Source: Rhizobiales bacterium Ga0077525 (GTDB lineage Bacteria; Pseudomonadota; Alphaproteobacteria; Rhizobiales; Xanthobacteraceae). From it: DNA of 64,000 nt. Both the position numbers and the translations under genes were made by a program. A model generated the notes under the pieces. That model searched no databases and had not been told where the DNA came from. It saw only the letters and a program-made list of their open reading frames with translations. Location of the stretch: assembly GCA_001464835.1 (NCBI GenBank), contig LNDS01000049.1:1-64000 (forward strand), written 5' to 3'. Shown here in pieces: positions 49,633 to 60,131 of the stretch (its first letter is position 1; every line of letters starts with the position of its first letter).

Positions 49633-50706
49633 ATGGCGGCTTTATCGTTGCCGTGGCGCTGCGCGGGTGCCGTGCTCGGCATCGCGCTTGGCGTTTCGCT
49701 CGGCGGCTGCGCCACGCAAGCGCCAACCGATGTTCGTGTCAGCATCGGCGCCGACCTACCGTCGGATTTCAAGGCGGTGGATTACGCCGCGCTCTATGCG
49801 CCTTACGCCATGATGGCGACCGCGGCCTACACCGAGCCAGCCGATTTTAACCGCTCGCGTTGCCCCGATCGGGGGCGGCTGGCGCGGCCTTCGTCCGACG
49901 GCGATGCCGACTTCCGCGCCAACGTGCGCGGCTGGATCGCGCAGTTGAACGGCCGCGGCTGGCAGTGCGATTTCGGCATCTCAGGCAGCCTGCCGTGTCC
50001 GCCGCGCGCCGGCGGCAGCGTCGAATGCACGCCGGTCGGCGGGCTGCAGTTTCACGTCTGGCGGCGCATGCAGAACGGCGTTTGCCGCGAGGCGGTGATC
50101 GCGTTTCGCGGCACCGACAAGAACGATCGTGGCGACTGGACGTCGAATTTCCGCTTTCTGTACCGGATGATGCCGAAGTTCGATCAGTATGCGCAGGTGC
50201 AGGTGCACATCAAGCAGATAGTCGCGCGCATTAAGAAGAACGGCTGCAACGGCAGCGGCATTCAGTTCGCCACGGCGGGGCACTCGCTCGGCGGCGGGCT
50301 GGCGCAGCAGGCGGCTTACGCCGACGACACGCAATCGATCCGTTACGTCTATGCGTTCGATCCCTCGCCAGTCACCGGCTTTTTCGACATCAGCGCCATG
50401 CTGCGCGACAAATCGACCGCCGGCCTCGGTGTCGATCGCGCTTACGAGGCTGGCGAAATCCTGTCGCTGCCGCGGCATATTTTCGAGAACATCTATCCGC
50501 CGGCGCCGTGCAACCCGCGCATTCGCACCGTGCGATTCAATCTTTTGTCGGGATTGGGCATCGCGCAACACAGCATCGCCGGCCTGACCCGCGAATTGAA
50601 CACGGTGGCGCGGGCGCGCAATGCCAATCCGCGCCGCGTCAATGACATGCTGCGCGCGCGGGGCTGCAAGGGCTCCCCGATGCTGCTGGCCGCGCCGCCG
50701 GCGTGA
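49633..50706 (+). CDS. Lipase (class 3)-like lipoprotein
   Basis: A 357-residue protein with a lipoprotein signal: the hydrophobic stretch CAGAVLGIALGVSLGGC ends in the lipobox LGGC, so the mature protein should be anchored through Cys. The nucleophile elbow GHSLGG lies in FATAGHSLGGGLAQQAAYAD, and an upstream AVIAFRGTDKNDRGDWTSNF segment matches class 3 lipases. Seven or more cysteines in the mature part suggest disulfides. The frame is open further upstream (49510), but the lipoprotein signal fixes the start at 49633. A 10-G tract lies right before it. Confidence 0.82.
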   Translation: MAALSLPWRCAGAVLGIALGVSLGGCATQAPTDVRVSIGADLPSDFKAVDYAALYAPYAMMATAAYTEPADFNRSRCPDRGRLARPSSDGDADFRANVRGWIAQLNGRGWQCDFGISGSLPCPPRAGGSVECTPVGGLQFHVWRRMQNGVCREAVIAFRGTDKNDRGDWTSNFRFLYRMMPKFDQYAQVQVHIKQIVARIKKNGCNGSGIQFATAGHSLGGGLAQQAAYADDTQSIRYVYAFDPSPVTGFFDISAMLRDKSTAGLGVDRAYEAGEILSLPRHIFENIYPPAPCNPRIRTVRFNLLSGLGIAQHSIAGLTRELNTVARARNANPRRVNDMLRARGCKGSPMLLAAPPA

Positions 50707-50787
50707 CGCGCACTTCGTAATCACTTGCTGTCGCCCGCAATGTCATCATAATCGGCGTCACTCCATTGCCAGCCGGGGACGTTTGCC

Positions 50788-51177
50788 ATGCCTGCGCCGA
50801 TCGAATATGCCGATGCCTCCGCCGCCGTGCGCGCCGTCTATGACGACATCAAGTCGTCGCGCAATGTGCCGGACGTCAACAATTTCTGGAAATATCTGGC
50901 GCACGATCCGGCGACGCTCAAGCGCACCTGGGAGAGCATCAAGGAGATCATGGCGCCGGGCGCGCTCGATCCCTTGACCAAGGAGATGGTCTATCTCGCG
51001 GTGTCGGTGACGAATGGCTGCGCCTATTGCATCGCCAGCCACTCTGCGGCGGCGCGCAAGGCCGGCATGACCGAGGCGATGTTCGGCGAGTTGATGGCCG
51101 TCACCGGCATGGCCAACGAGACCAACCGGCTCGCCAACGGCTACCGCGTGCCGGTTGATCCGGCGTTTAACACCTAG
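50788..51177 (+). CDS. Carboxymuconolactone decarboxylase/AhpD-like family protein
   Basis: A 129-residue all-helical protein of the CMD/AhpD family. The redox motif CxxC is present in VSVTNGCAYCIASHSAAARK, typical of peroxidase-type members that act as reductants in peroxide defence. N-terminal helices include PIEYADASAAVRAVYDDIKS. The ATG follows a short leader after the lipase gene. Its end overlaps by 4 nt the end of the next gene on the other strand. The exact substrate is unknown. Confidence 0.85.
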   Translation: MPAPIEYADASAAVRAVYDDIKSSRNVPDVNNFWKYLAHDPATLKRTWESIKEIMAPGALDPLTKEMVYLAVSVTNGCAYCIASHSAAARKAGMTEAMFGELMAVTGMANETNRLANGYRVPVDPAFNT

Positions 51178-51476
51178 CGGCTGGTGGCGGCCGGGTTGTT
51201 CGGCGCCATCATCGGCGACGCGCTGCCGGTGGTCGTGCGTTCAGCCGGCGCGGATCCGCTTGGCAACGTCGAAGCGCCTTCGACCGCCGTCGGCGTGTCG
51301 GACGCCATCGTCTCCGGCGCACCCTGGTGGCTGTTGATCGCGAGCGCGGTCAGCACGACGACGACCGCCAGAAATCCGGCGATCTTGATCGGCATGTTGG
51401 CTTCGCGCGGCGGCGGCGGCATGGCGGGCTCGACACGCTTCTCGCGCTCCGGCAGTTCGTTGATGTTGAGATCCAT
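51174..51476 (-). CDS. Small single-pass membrane protein with a Ser/Thr/Pro-rich tail
   Basis: A 100-residue protein: a charged N-terminus (MDLNINELPEREKRVEPAMP), one transmembrane helix (IKIAGFLAVVVVLTALAI, about residues 30-47) and a low-complexity tail rich in Ala, Thr, Ser and Pro. The layout resembles the next gene upstream (51548-51916), and the two may be distant paralogues. Function is unknown. It ends convergently with the CMD-family gene. Confidence 0.65.
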   Translation of the reverse strand: MDLNINELPEREKRVEPAMPPPPREANMPIKIAGFLAVVVVLTALAINSHQGAPETMASDTPTAVEGASTLPSGSAPAERTTTGSASPMMAPNNPAATSR

Positions 51477-51547
51477 AACGTTCTCCTGGCGAAAACGGAT
51501 CCGGCGCCAATGCGGCGCCGGAATTTTGGTGAGATCGAGTTTGCCGC

Positions 51548-51916
51548 TTACTGCTGCGGCGAGGGGCTTGCTGGCGGAGCCGACGGCGGGCTTGCTGGCG
51601 GAGCCGACGGCGTCGCCGGATTCGTCAGCGGCGACGTCGTGCCGGAGCCGGTGGTCGCCGGTGGCGTCACGTTGCGAACCGGAGCGTTGTTCCCGGTGGT
51701 GATCGGCGGGGTATTGCTGTTCGCCGCCGTATTTTCCGTCGTGCTGTTATTCCAGCCGGCGAGAACGACGAAGGCAATCAGAGCGACTACCGCGAAACCG
51801 GCGATCCACCCCCAAACACCGCCGCTTTGGTCGCGCACCGGCGCAGGCTGGATGTAGTTCGGATCGGTGTTACGCGGTTCGCTGAACTGCTTATCGGTAT
51901 AGCGCGGATCTGACAT
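51548..51916 (-). CDS. Small single-pass membrane protein with a Pro/Ala/Thr tail and internal repeat
   Basis: A 122-residue protein beginning MSDPRYTDKQFSEPRNTDPN. One transmembrane segment (WIAGFAVVALIAFVVLAGWN) is followed by a low-complexity tail rich in Thr, Asn and Pro. The tail ends in a Pro/Ala/Ser stretch coded by a 24-bp tandem duplication (51565-51612). The ATG at 51916 has GGAGG 7 nt upstream and is preferred to earlier ATGs. Function unknown; no homologue recognised. Confidence 0.65.
   Translation of the reverse strand: MSDPRYTDKQFSEPRNTDPNYIQPAPVRDQSGGVWGWIAGFAVVALIAFVVLAGWNNSTTENTAANSNTPPITTGNNAPVRNVTPPATTGSGTTSPLTNPATPSAPPASPPSAPPASPSPQQ
51565..51612. repeat. 24-bp tandem repeat, two perfect copies
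   Basis: The 24-bp unit that begins GGGCTTGCTGGCGGAG and ends CCGACGGC occurs twice in a row, inside the tail of the membrane protein gene at 51548-51916. It codes a duplicated eight-residue Pro/Ala/Ser unit and adds no frame change. Confidence 0.85.
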
Positions 51917-52030
51917 GGCCATTCCTCCTGGGTGTTCGGACATTTTACGTCTCGAACGGAGGAAACCCCTCAAGGCCGCTCCAGGTTCCTGCAAAAGAAC
52001 AGGGCAGCTATACGGGTCACGCCGCCTTGG

Positions 52031-52216
52031 TTACGCCACTTTGGGTCTCGTCACTCGCATTGCAAGCAGCCAGGCTAGCCAGAACACAAGGAAAAAACAG
52101 GCCAAAAACACCGGCAGACTCGCCGCCGGCGACCATTGTTCCACAGTGCGGCCGATGGCATAGGAACCCACGTCGCCGAGCAGAACGAAAACGATATAAA
52201 AGGACAGGATCTGCAT
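52031..52216 (-). CDS. Very small two-helix membrane protein
   Basis: A 61-residue protein with two hydrophobic segments: ILSFYIVFVLLGDVGSYAIG near the N-terminus and LPVFLACFFLVFWLAWLLAM near the C-terminus, the latter ending in basic RVTRPK. A GGAGG ribosome site 6 nt before the ATG supports real translation. It has no recognised family. It stands between two gene pairs, divergent from the EamA transporter gene. Confidence 0.65.
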   Translation of the reverse strand: MQILSFYIVFVLLGDVGSYAIGRTVEQWSPAASLPVFLACFFLVFWLAWLLAMRVTRPKVA

Positions 52217-52364
52217 CGGTGGCCTCCCTCGGCTCGCGCCATCCCGCAGTGCATGCGGGCAGGGGGCGACATCACCAAATACAAGGTGACCACGTTTGTG
52301 CCGGAAATGCTATAGCGCTTGCCACGATTTACGTCTGCCACCTCGCTTCTTATGAGACACTTTT

Positions 52365-53285
52365 ATGCCCTTGAGCCGTTTGGCGATCGCCGCAGCGCCG
52401 GTTATTTTCGTGGTGTTGTGGAGCACGGGTTTTATCGGCGCACGTTTCGGTCTGCCCTATATCGAGCCGATGACCTTTCTCGGCCTACGGATGGTCTCGG
52501 TCGTTGTCATTCTTGGCGCTATTGCCGTCATCGGCGGCGCACACATGCTGAGCAGAGCGGAGATCGGGCACAGCCTGCTCGCCGGCTTGATGGTGCACGG
52601 ACTTTATCTCGGCGGCGTCTTCCTGGCGATGAGCGAGGGCGTGCCGGCCGGCGTCTCGGCGCTCATTCCGGGCTTGCAGCCGATCCTGACGTCAACCATC
52701 GCCAATCGCTTCATGGGCGAGAAAGTCGCGCCGCTGCAATGGTTCGGTCTCGCGCTCGGGCTCGTCGGCGTGGTCATGGTGCTGCATGACCGCTCGCTGG
52801 TGATGTCGGGCTCGCTGTTCGGCTGGATCGCCAGCGTCGTGTCGCTGTTCGGCATTACGCTCGGCGCGCTGTACCAAAAGCGCTATTGCGGCCGGATCGA
52901 CTGGCGCGCCGGCAATCTGGTGCAATATGCCGGCGCCGCCGTCCTGTTCGGCTGCGCCGCCTTCGCCTTCGAAACGCGCGTCATTCACTGGAGCGGCGAA
53001 CTGATATTCGCGCTGGCGTGGCTGGTGCTGGTGCTGTCGATCGCTGCCGTCGGCCTGATGTACTGGCTGATCCGCCGTTCGGCGGCGACCGGATACTCCA
53101 GCCTGTTTTATCTGGTGCCGGCGGTGACCGCGTTGATGGCTTACCTGCTGTTCGATGAAAAGCTCGACGCTCTGTCGATTGCCGGCATGGTGGTCTGCGC
53201 CGCCGGCGTCGTGCTGGTCAATCGTGGCGCGCGCGTCACGCCCGCGGCGGGAAATGCCGCGGCGTCGGTGACGACAGACAAGTGA
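52365..53285 (+). CDS. EamA/DMT-family transporter
   Basis: A 306-residue inner-membrane protein with two EamA repeats and about ten transmembrane helices. The first repeat begins APVIFVVLWSTGFIGARFGL and the second SGSLFGWIASVVSLFGITLG. The YSSLFYLVPAVTALMAYLLF end segment is typical of the DMT superfamily. These proteins usually export amino acids or other metabolites; the substrate cannot be named. Its stop is adjacent to the end of the thioesterase gene on the other strand. Confidence 0.88.
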   Translation: MPLSRLAIAAAPVIFVVLWSTGFIGARFGLPYIEPMTFLGLRMVSVVVILGAIAVIGGAHMLSRAEIGHSLLAGLMVHGLYLGGVFLAMSEGVPAGVSALIPGLQPILTSTIANRFMGEKVAPLQWFGLALGLVGVVMVLHDRSLVMSGSLFGWIASVVSLFGITLGALYQKRYCGRIDWRAGNLVQYAGAAVLFGCAAFAFETRVIHWSGELIFALAWLVLVLSIAAVGLMYWLIRRSAATGYSSLFYLVPAVTALMAYLLFDEKLDALSIAGMVVCAAGVVLVNRGARVTPAAGNAAASVTTDK

Positions 53286-53699
53286 CTACTTCTTCTTCTC
53301 CAGCACCATTTGCGTCTGCGTCACCAACGCACACAGCCGGCCGTCATTGCGGGTGATGCGGGTCTGCCAGACCATCGTGGTGCGGCCGCGATGCAGCGCG
53401 ATGCATTCGGCTTTCGCGGTGTCGCCGATCGGAATGGCGGCGAAGAAATTCGTCTTGCTCTCGATCGTCGTCGTGGTCTGACCTTCCTTCAGATTGGCGG
53501 TGGTGGCGGTGCCGCCGACATTGTCGGCCAGCGCCATGATGGCGCCGCCATGCATGATCCCGAAGCGGTTGTTCAGCTCGTCCTTGACGTAGAGTTCGGC
53601 GGTAACGCGCTCGGCCGAGATATGCGTCATCTTGATGCCGAGGAATTGCGCGAAGGCCGGCTGGGTGAAAGCGGATTCGTTGATCGTCGTGTCGCTCAT
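53286..53699 (-). CDS. PaaI-family hotdog-fold thioesterase
   Basis: A 137-residue acyl-CoA thioesterase-like protein. The hotdog-fold signature NNRFGIMHGGAIMALADNVG includes the HGG motif with the downstream aspartate that serves in catalysis. It ends GRLCALVTQTQMVLEKKK. These enzymes release free CoA from dead-end thioesters, often in aromatic degradation, but no such pathway is nearby. It ends back-to-back with the EamA transporter gene with no gap. Confidence 0.9.
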   Translation of the reverse strand: MSDTTINESAFTQPAFAQFLGIKMTHISAERVTAELYVKDELNNRFGIMHGGAIMALADNVGGTATTANLKEGQTTTTIESKTNFFAAIPIGDTAKAECIALHRGRTTMVWQTRITRNDGRLCALVTQTQMVLEKKK

Positions 53700-53748
53700 T
53701 GCTATGGGCCGTGTGGTGAGGATTGCGGGAAGTGGCGGCGCGGTGCCG

Positions 53749-54456
53749 CTACCAGTCTAGATCGGGAGCAAACCGTTCGATGATGCGCGCCCCGGTGCCG
53801 GCATTGATCAGCGCCGCCACCTTGGCGTAGTTCTTGTTGCGGCCATGAATGATCCTGGCCTTGCCGACCAGCCGCCCCGGAAAGGCGCTGCGATAGTTGA
53901 ATTCAGGGCCGAGCACATAAATCGACAGCGCGCTCTGCCAAACAACGCGGCGGAACGCGGCCTGATCGAAACTGGGCATATGGAATTCGGGCGGCGCGCG
54001 CAACCATTCCTCGCTGAGCCGGTACCATTCGTCCAGAAGCGCCTTGACGCCCGGCGTGCTGCGATAGGCGATCACGCCGGTGTTGAAATCGTAAAACGCC
54101 TGCGACTGGCCGCGGTCGCCGCATTTCGCGTAGCCGGCGGTGTGCGCCGCGGCCAGGTCGAAGCGCGCCAGCAGATCGAAAAGCTCTCCGATATCGGCCA
54201 GGACATGCGTGTCGGTATCGAGAAATACGGTCTGGTCGAAGGGCGTTTGCGCCATGCTGCGGATCTTGTCGAGGAAACCGTTGCCGCTGGACCCGAGTGG
54301 CATGAACCGGAGTCCATCGAGTGCTTCAAGCGGCGCGACGTCGCAGAAAATGCAATGCGGAATTTTATTGAAACGGAGTGACGACTTGGCCGAGGCCATG
54401 GCCTCTGATATGTATTTTTCGCCGGTCGCCGAATATAGAATGCCGCGTGTCGCCAT
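53749..54456 (-). CDS. Glycosyltransferase-like protein (DxD motif)
   Basis: A 235-residue protein resembling GT-A-fold nucleotide-sugar transferases. Evidence is the DxD motif in FDQTVFLDTDTHVLADIGEL and the acceptor-side QAFYDFNTGVIAYRSTPGVK, which recalls GT8-like proteins. The ATG at 54456 gives MATRGILYSATGEKYISEAM; longer in-frame starts lack a site. It is divergent from a hydroxylase-like gene across 59 bp, and both may act on the same surface or protein target. The sugar and acceptor are unknown. Confidence 0.8.
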   Translation of the reverse strand: MATRGILYSATGEKYISEAMASAKSSLRFNKIPHCIFCDVAPLEALDGLRFMPLGSSGNGFLDKIRSMAQTPFDQTVFLDTDTHVLADIGELFDLLARFDLAAAHTAGYAKCGDRGQSQAFYDFNTGVIAYRSTPGVKALLDEWYRLSEEWLRAPPEFHMPSFDQAAFRRVVWQSALSIYVLGPEFNYRSAFPGRLVGKARIIHGRNKNYAKVAALINAGTGARIIERFAPDLDW

Positions 54457-54515
54457 CGTGCCCCCGGTCCCAGGACATGTATAGCAGACGGTCGCGGATT
54501 GAGAAGGATGCGCTG

Positions 54516-55070
54516 ATGCGGTTGCCAAGCGCTGTCGTTCCGCTGTTCGACTACCCGGTCGAGGATATTCTTGCCGCGCTGCCGGGGGCTGCCGACCCGC
54601 TGTGGGACGCCGCGCAATTCCGCCAGCATATTTTCAAGCCGCACAGCCTGACGCGCTCCATTGTCTTCAACTGGCTCGACAATGCGTGGCAGCCCGGAAA
54701 GCCATTCATCGTGTTGCGCGCCGACCGTCCCCCGCGCGAACTGACCGCGGCCGTCGCTTCCTGCGCCGACGCGCTGGAAAAGCGGCTGGGCGGCAAGGTC
54801 GCCAAGCTGATGCTCGCCGAACTGGCGCCGGGTGGCGTTGTCGCCGAGCATGTCGATGCCGGCGCGGCCTTGACCAGCGTGCATCGTTGTCATGTCCCTG
54901 TCGTCAGCAACAGAGATGTCGATTTCATTGTCGACGGCGAGCGGTTTTATCTGGAGCCGGGCATCGCCTATGAATTCGACAACACCCGCAAGCATGGCGT
55001 TCACAACCGCAGCGAGACGCCGCGCGTCCATTTGATATGCGACATCATGCCGAATGAACTTGTCGGCTGA
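54516..55070 (+). CDS. Aspartyl/asparaginyl beta-hydroxylase-like protein
   Basis: A 184-residue Fe(II)/2-oxoglutarate-dependent dioxygenase-like protein of the Asp/Asn hydroxylase family. The metal ligands appear as the HxD in AEHVDAGAALTSVHRCHVPV and the distal His in YEFDNTRKHGVHNRSETPR. The ATG at 54516 with AAGGA upstream was chosen over earlier codons. It is divergent from a glycosyltransferase-like gene. A role in hydroxylating a protein or small-molecule side chain is inferred from the family only. Confidence 0.82.
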   Translation: MRLPSAVVPLFDYPVEDILAALPGAADPLWDAAQFRQHIFKPHSLTRSIVFNWLDNAWQPGKPFIVLRADRPPRELTAAVASCADALEKRLGGKVAKLMLAELAPGGVVAEHVDAGAALTSVHRCHVPVVSNRDVDFIVDGERFYLEPGIAYEFDNTRKHGVHNRSETPRVHLICDIMPNELVG

Positions 55071-55077
55071 AATGTGA

Positions 55078-55105
55078 AAAAGGCGCCGGTTGTCCGGCGC
55101 CTTTT
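55078..55105. terminator. Bidirectional Rho-independent terminator
   Basis: A 12-bp perfect stem AAAAGGCGCCGG / CCGGCGCCTTTT with loop TTGT. The outer A/T pairs give T-runs on both strands, so it can end both the hydroxylase-like gene on the left and the peroxiredoxin gene on the right. Confidence 0.88.
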
Positions 55106-55126
55106 CATCATGACTCAAAACCCGGA

Positions 55127-55789
<663 letters not shown>

Positions 55790-56032
55790 GTGAAATCTCC
55801 AAATCGCTGTGCGGTGAAATGTAGACGCTTAATATAGGTGCCGTCCGGCAGGCGGAATAGGCCGCGCTATAAAGAGGAAAATCGCAGCGCCGCCGGCGTG
55901 AAACGGAGACCAAAGCTTGCGCCCTAGGCAGGCGCGACAAAAGGATTTTCCGCCGCTATTCACCCGGCGCATTGACATTTCGCTGCAGTGCCGCAAAGTT
56001 CAAAAAACGGGCGGGCTAAGGATTTCAGCAGC

Positions 56033-58036
<2,004 letters not shown>

Positions 58037-58056
58037 GGCGTGCGCGCTAACAGCAA

Positions 58057-58521
58057 ATGACTCTCTACTTCGCCTATGGCTCGAACATGCATCGCGCCGC
58101 CATGCTGGCGCGTTGTCCGAGCGCGCGGGCACTCGGCGCGGCGCAGCTCGACGGCCATAAATTCTTCATCGGCATTGACGGTTGGGGCTCGGTCAAGCCG
58201 TCGCCGGGCGAGCGCGTCCATGGCGTGCTGTGGCGGCTGACGCCACGCGATCTCGCCGCGCTGCATTCTTACGAATTGCTGCACAAGGGCCTGTACGACG
58301 TGCGCTATCTGCCGGTGCGGATCGGCGCGCGCCGTGCGCTCGCCATGCTCTATGTCCTGCGTCGCCGTGGCGCCGGCCGGCCAAAACCGGGTTACGCCGA
58401 AATGTGCGCCGCCGCGGCGCGCAGCTGGCAACTGCCGGAGCGGTACGTGCGCTCTGTGGCGCGCTGGTCGCGGTCGCGCTGGACCGGCAGCCGCGTCATT
58501 GGCTGCGGAGACATTCCATGA
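58057..58521 (+). CDS. Gamma-glutamylcyclotransferase-fold protein (AIG2-like)
   Basis: A 154-residue protein of the GGCT-like fold. The ligand-binding motif MTLYFAYGSNMHRAAMLARC opens the protein, and the likely catalytic glutamate is in LHSYELLHKGLYDVRYLPV. Bacterial members may act on gamma-glutamyl amines or as acylphosphatase-associated hydrolases; the substrate is unknown. It lies 20 nt after pccA and its stop overlaps the acylphosphatase start by 4 nt, so the three may be one transcript. Confidence 0.85.
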   Translation: MTLYFAYGSNMHRAAMLARCPSARALGAAQLDGHKFFIGIDGWGSVKPSPGERVHGVLWRLTPRDLAALHSYELLHKGLYDVRYLPVRIGARRALAMLYVLRRRGAGRPKPGYAEMCAAAARSWQLPERYVRSVARWSRSRWTGSRVIGCGDIP

Positions 58522-58826
58522 GCGAGACGCCGCACGTTGTCGTCCACATTGTTGTGCACGGCCGGGTGCAGGGCGTCGGCTACCGCGCCTTCGTGCAGCG
58601 TGAAGCTGAACGGCTTTGCCTTGAAGGCTGGGTGCGCAATTGCCGCGACGGCACCGTCGAGGTTTTGTTCAAAGGCGAGGCCGATGTGATCGAGGACATG
58701 ATTGCGGCTTGTAGACGCGGCCCGTTCGGCGCGCGCGTTGACGCCATCGATCAGCGCGCTGGCTCCGACGCCGATTTAAGAGCCCGCGTGCCGGGCGAGG
58801 AATTCTCCGTGCTGCCGACGTTCTGA
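58518..58826 (+). CDS. Acylphosphatase
   Basis: A 102-residue enzyme that hydrolyses acyl phosphates. The active-site segment is [20 protein letters not shown], with the catalytic arginine in GYRAF, and the second signature is [17 protein letters not shown]. The ATG at 58518 overlaps the preceding stop (ATGA). Its last 76 nt overlap, in antisense, the 3' end of lipB, so the two reading frames share DNA on opposite strands. Confidence 0.9.
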   Translation: MSETPHVVVHIVVHGRVQGVGYRAFVQREAERLCLEGWVRNCRDGTVEVLFKGEADVIEDMIAACRRGPFGARVDAIDQRAGSDADLRARVPGEEFSVLPTF

Positions 58827-59518
58827 CCGGCTGTCGCCCCAAACAATTCTTCAAAGCTCGCGCGCAGCGCCACATCGACATCCGTCATGGCCGCCGGAAT
58901 GCCGAGATCGACCAGGCTGGTGACGCCGTAGCGCTGCGTGCTGACGCCGCACGGCACGATGCCGGAAAAATGCGACAGGTCGGGCTCCACATTGATGGCG
59001 ATGCCATGCAGCGTCACCCAGCGTTTCACCCGAATGCCGAGCGCGGCGATCTTGTCCTCGAAGCCGTCTCCCTTGTCGGGCCGCTTGACCCAGACACCGA
59101 TGCGGTCCTCGCGCCGCTCGCCGCGCACGTTGAAGGCGGCGAGCGTGCGGATGATCCATTCTTCCAATGTCGCCACGAAGCGGCGCAGGTCTGGTCCGCG
59201 CCGGCGCAAATCGATCATCACATAGCCGACGCGCTGGCCGGGGCCGTGATAGGTCATCTGGCCGCCGCGCCCGCTTTCGTACACGGGAAAGCGCGCGTCC
59301 AGCACATCGGCCGGATTGGCGCTGGTGCCGGCGGTATAAAGCGGCGGATGCTCGACTAGCCAGACCAGTTCCGGCGCCTCGCCATTGGCGATCGCTTCCG
59401 CGCGCACGTCCATGAACGCGACGGCGTCCTCATAGGCCACCGGCACATCGCTGACGCGCCATTCGACCGCCGGCATTCCGGCCGGCGCAGGCATGCCGAG
59501 GTTCAATTCGTCGCGCAT
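58751..59518 (-). CDS. lipB: Lipoyl(octanoyl) transferase
   Basis: LipB transfers octanoate from acyl carrier protein to lipoyl domains, the first step of lipoic acid synthesis. The 255-residue protein has [20 protein letters not shown], then [20 protein letters not shown] and the catalytic Cys in [20 protein letters not shown]. The C-terminus runs about 25 residues past the usual end and overlaps the acylphosphatase gene. The ATG at 59518 was preferred over a GTG at 59527. A CtrA-type box begins 2 bp upstream of the start. Confidence 0.93.
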   Translation of the reverse strand: MRDELNLGMPAPAGMPAVEWRVSDVPVAYEDAVAFMDVRAEAIANGEAPELVWLVEHPPLYTAGTSANPADVLDARFPVYESGRGGQMTYHGPGQRVGYVMIDLRRRGPDLRRFVATLEEWIIRTLAAFNVRGERREDRIGVWVKRPDKGDGFEDKIAALGIRVKRWVTLHGIAINVEPDLSHFSGIVPCGVSTQRYGVTSLVDLGIPAAMTDVDVALRASFEELFGATAGQNVGSTENSSPGTRALKSASEPAR

Positions 59519-59519
59519 A

Positions 59520-59538
59520 TTAATCACTCATTAACCAT
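59520..59538. promoter_or_regulatory. Perfect CtrA-binding-site consensus between lipB and fliN
   Basis: TTAA (59520-59523), seven bases, then TTAACCAT (59531-59538) matches the CtrA consensus TTAA-N7-TTAAC exactly. CtrA is the cell-cycle master regulator of alphaproteobacteria and controls flagellar genes. The site lies about 80 bp upstream of the fliN-like start and immediately before lipB. Which gene it controls is inference. Confidence 0.6.
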
Positions 59539-59616
59539 AGCATGATGACCATGGCGGGGCCCAAAGGACTCAAATGACAGGTCGATTTGGGGCAGACCAC
59601 TACATGACAGGAAGTT

Positions 59617-59865
59617 GTGAACTTGGGCACATTTGACAAGGTTTCCGTCGACATCACCGTGGTGCTCGGCACCACCACCATGCCGATCCATCAGGTGCTG
59701 CGGCTTGGCCGCGGCGCCATCATCGAGCTGGACGCAGGCGAGGACGACGCCGTCAACATCCTGGCCAACAACCTGCCGGTGGCCAAGGGCACGGTCGTCG
59801 TCAACGGCAACCGCATCGCGGTGGAGGTCGGCGAACTGCTGCCGCGCCCGCTGGACATGCGTTAA
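59617..59865 (+). CDS. fliN: FliN/SpoA-like flagellar motor switch C-ring protein
   Basis: An 82-residue protein that is almost entirely the SpoA/FliN C-terminal domain: VDITVVLGTTTMPIHQVLRL, then GRGAIIELDAGEDDAVNILA, then GTVVVNGNRIAVEVGELLPR. FliN builds the C-ring of the flagellar switch. The GTG start at 59617 follows AGGAAG. No other flagellar genes occur in the window, so this is an orphan copy, and it lacks the N-terminal half of classical FliN. A CtrA-type box upstream fits flagellar control. Confidence 0.8.
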   Translation: MNLGTFDKVSVDITVVLGTTTMPIHQVLRLGRGAIIELDAGEDDAVNILANNLPVAKGTVVVNGNRIAVEVGELLPRPLDMR

Positions 59866-59868
59866 AAA

Positions 59869-59912
59869 GCGTTTTCAAGCGAAGTGGGAACCGGTTCGCG
59901 TCAAGAAAACGC
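59869..59912. repeat. Rhizobial intergenic repeat (GCGTTTTC...GAAAACGC family)
   Basis: GCGTTTT and AAAACGC bracket CAAGCGAAGTGGGAACCGG and TTCGCGTCAAG. This is the well-known rhizobial element pattern GCGTTTTCnAGCGAAGTGGnnACCGGTTCGCGTnAAGAAAACGC. It starts 3 bases after the fliN stop. A degenerate copy lies at 61965-62004, and a related shorter element at 16371. Confidence 0.7.
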
Positions 59913-60131
59913 GTCGAACAAAAAGCGGCTTTTCCGGTCCCCATACCGCTTTATTTCGAGCAGGGCCGGGTCCGGATCGGCCCCGTCGCGTAACGGCTTG
60001 AACTGCCTGCAAAAATCCCGGCGGCGGGCGTGGGAAGAATGCGCTTCGGCCCTTGTCCCTGATAACCCTATTTGTTACACGATCCGCCGTTACAGGGGCG
60101 CGACTACCGACGCGCACCTTCCTCGTACTGT

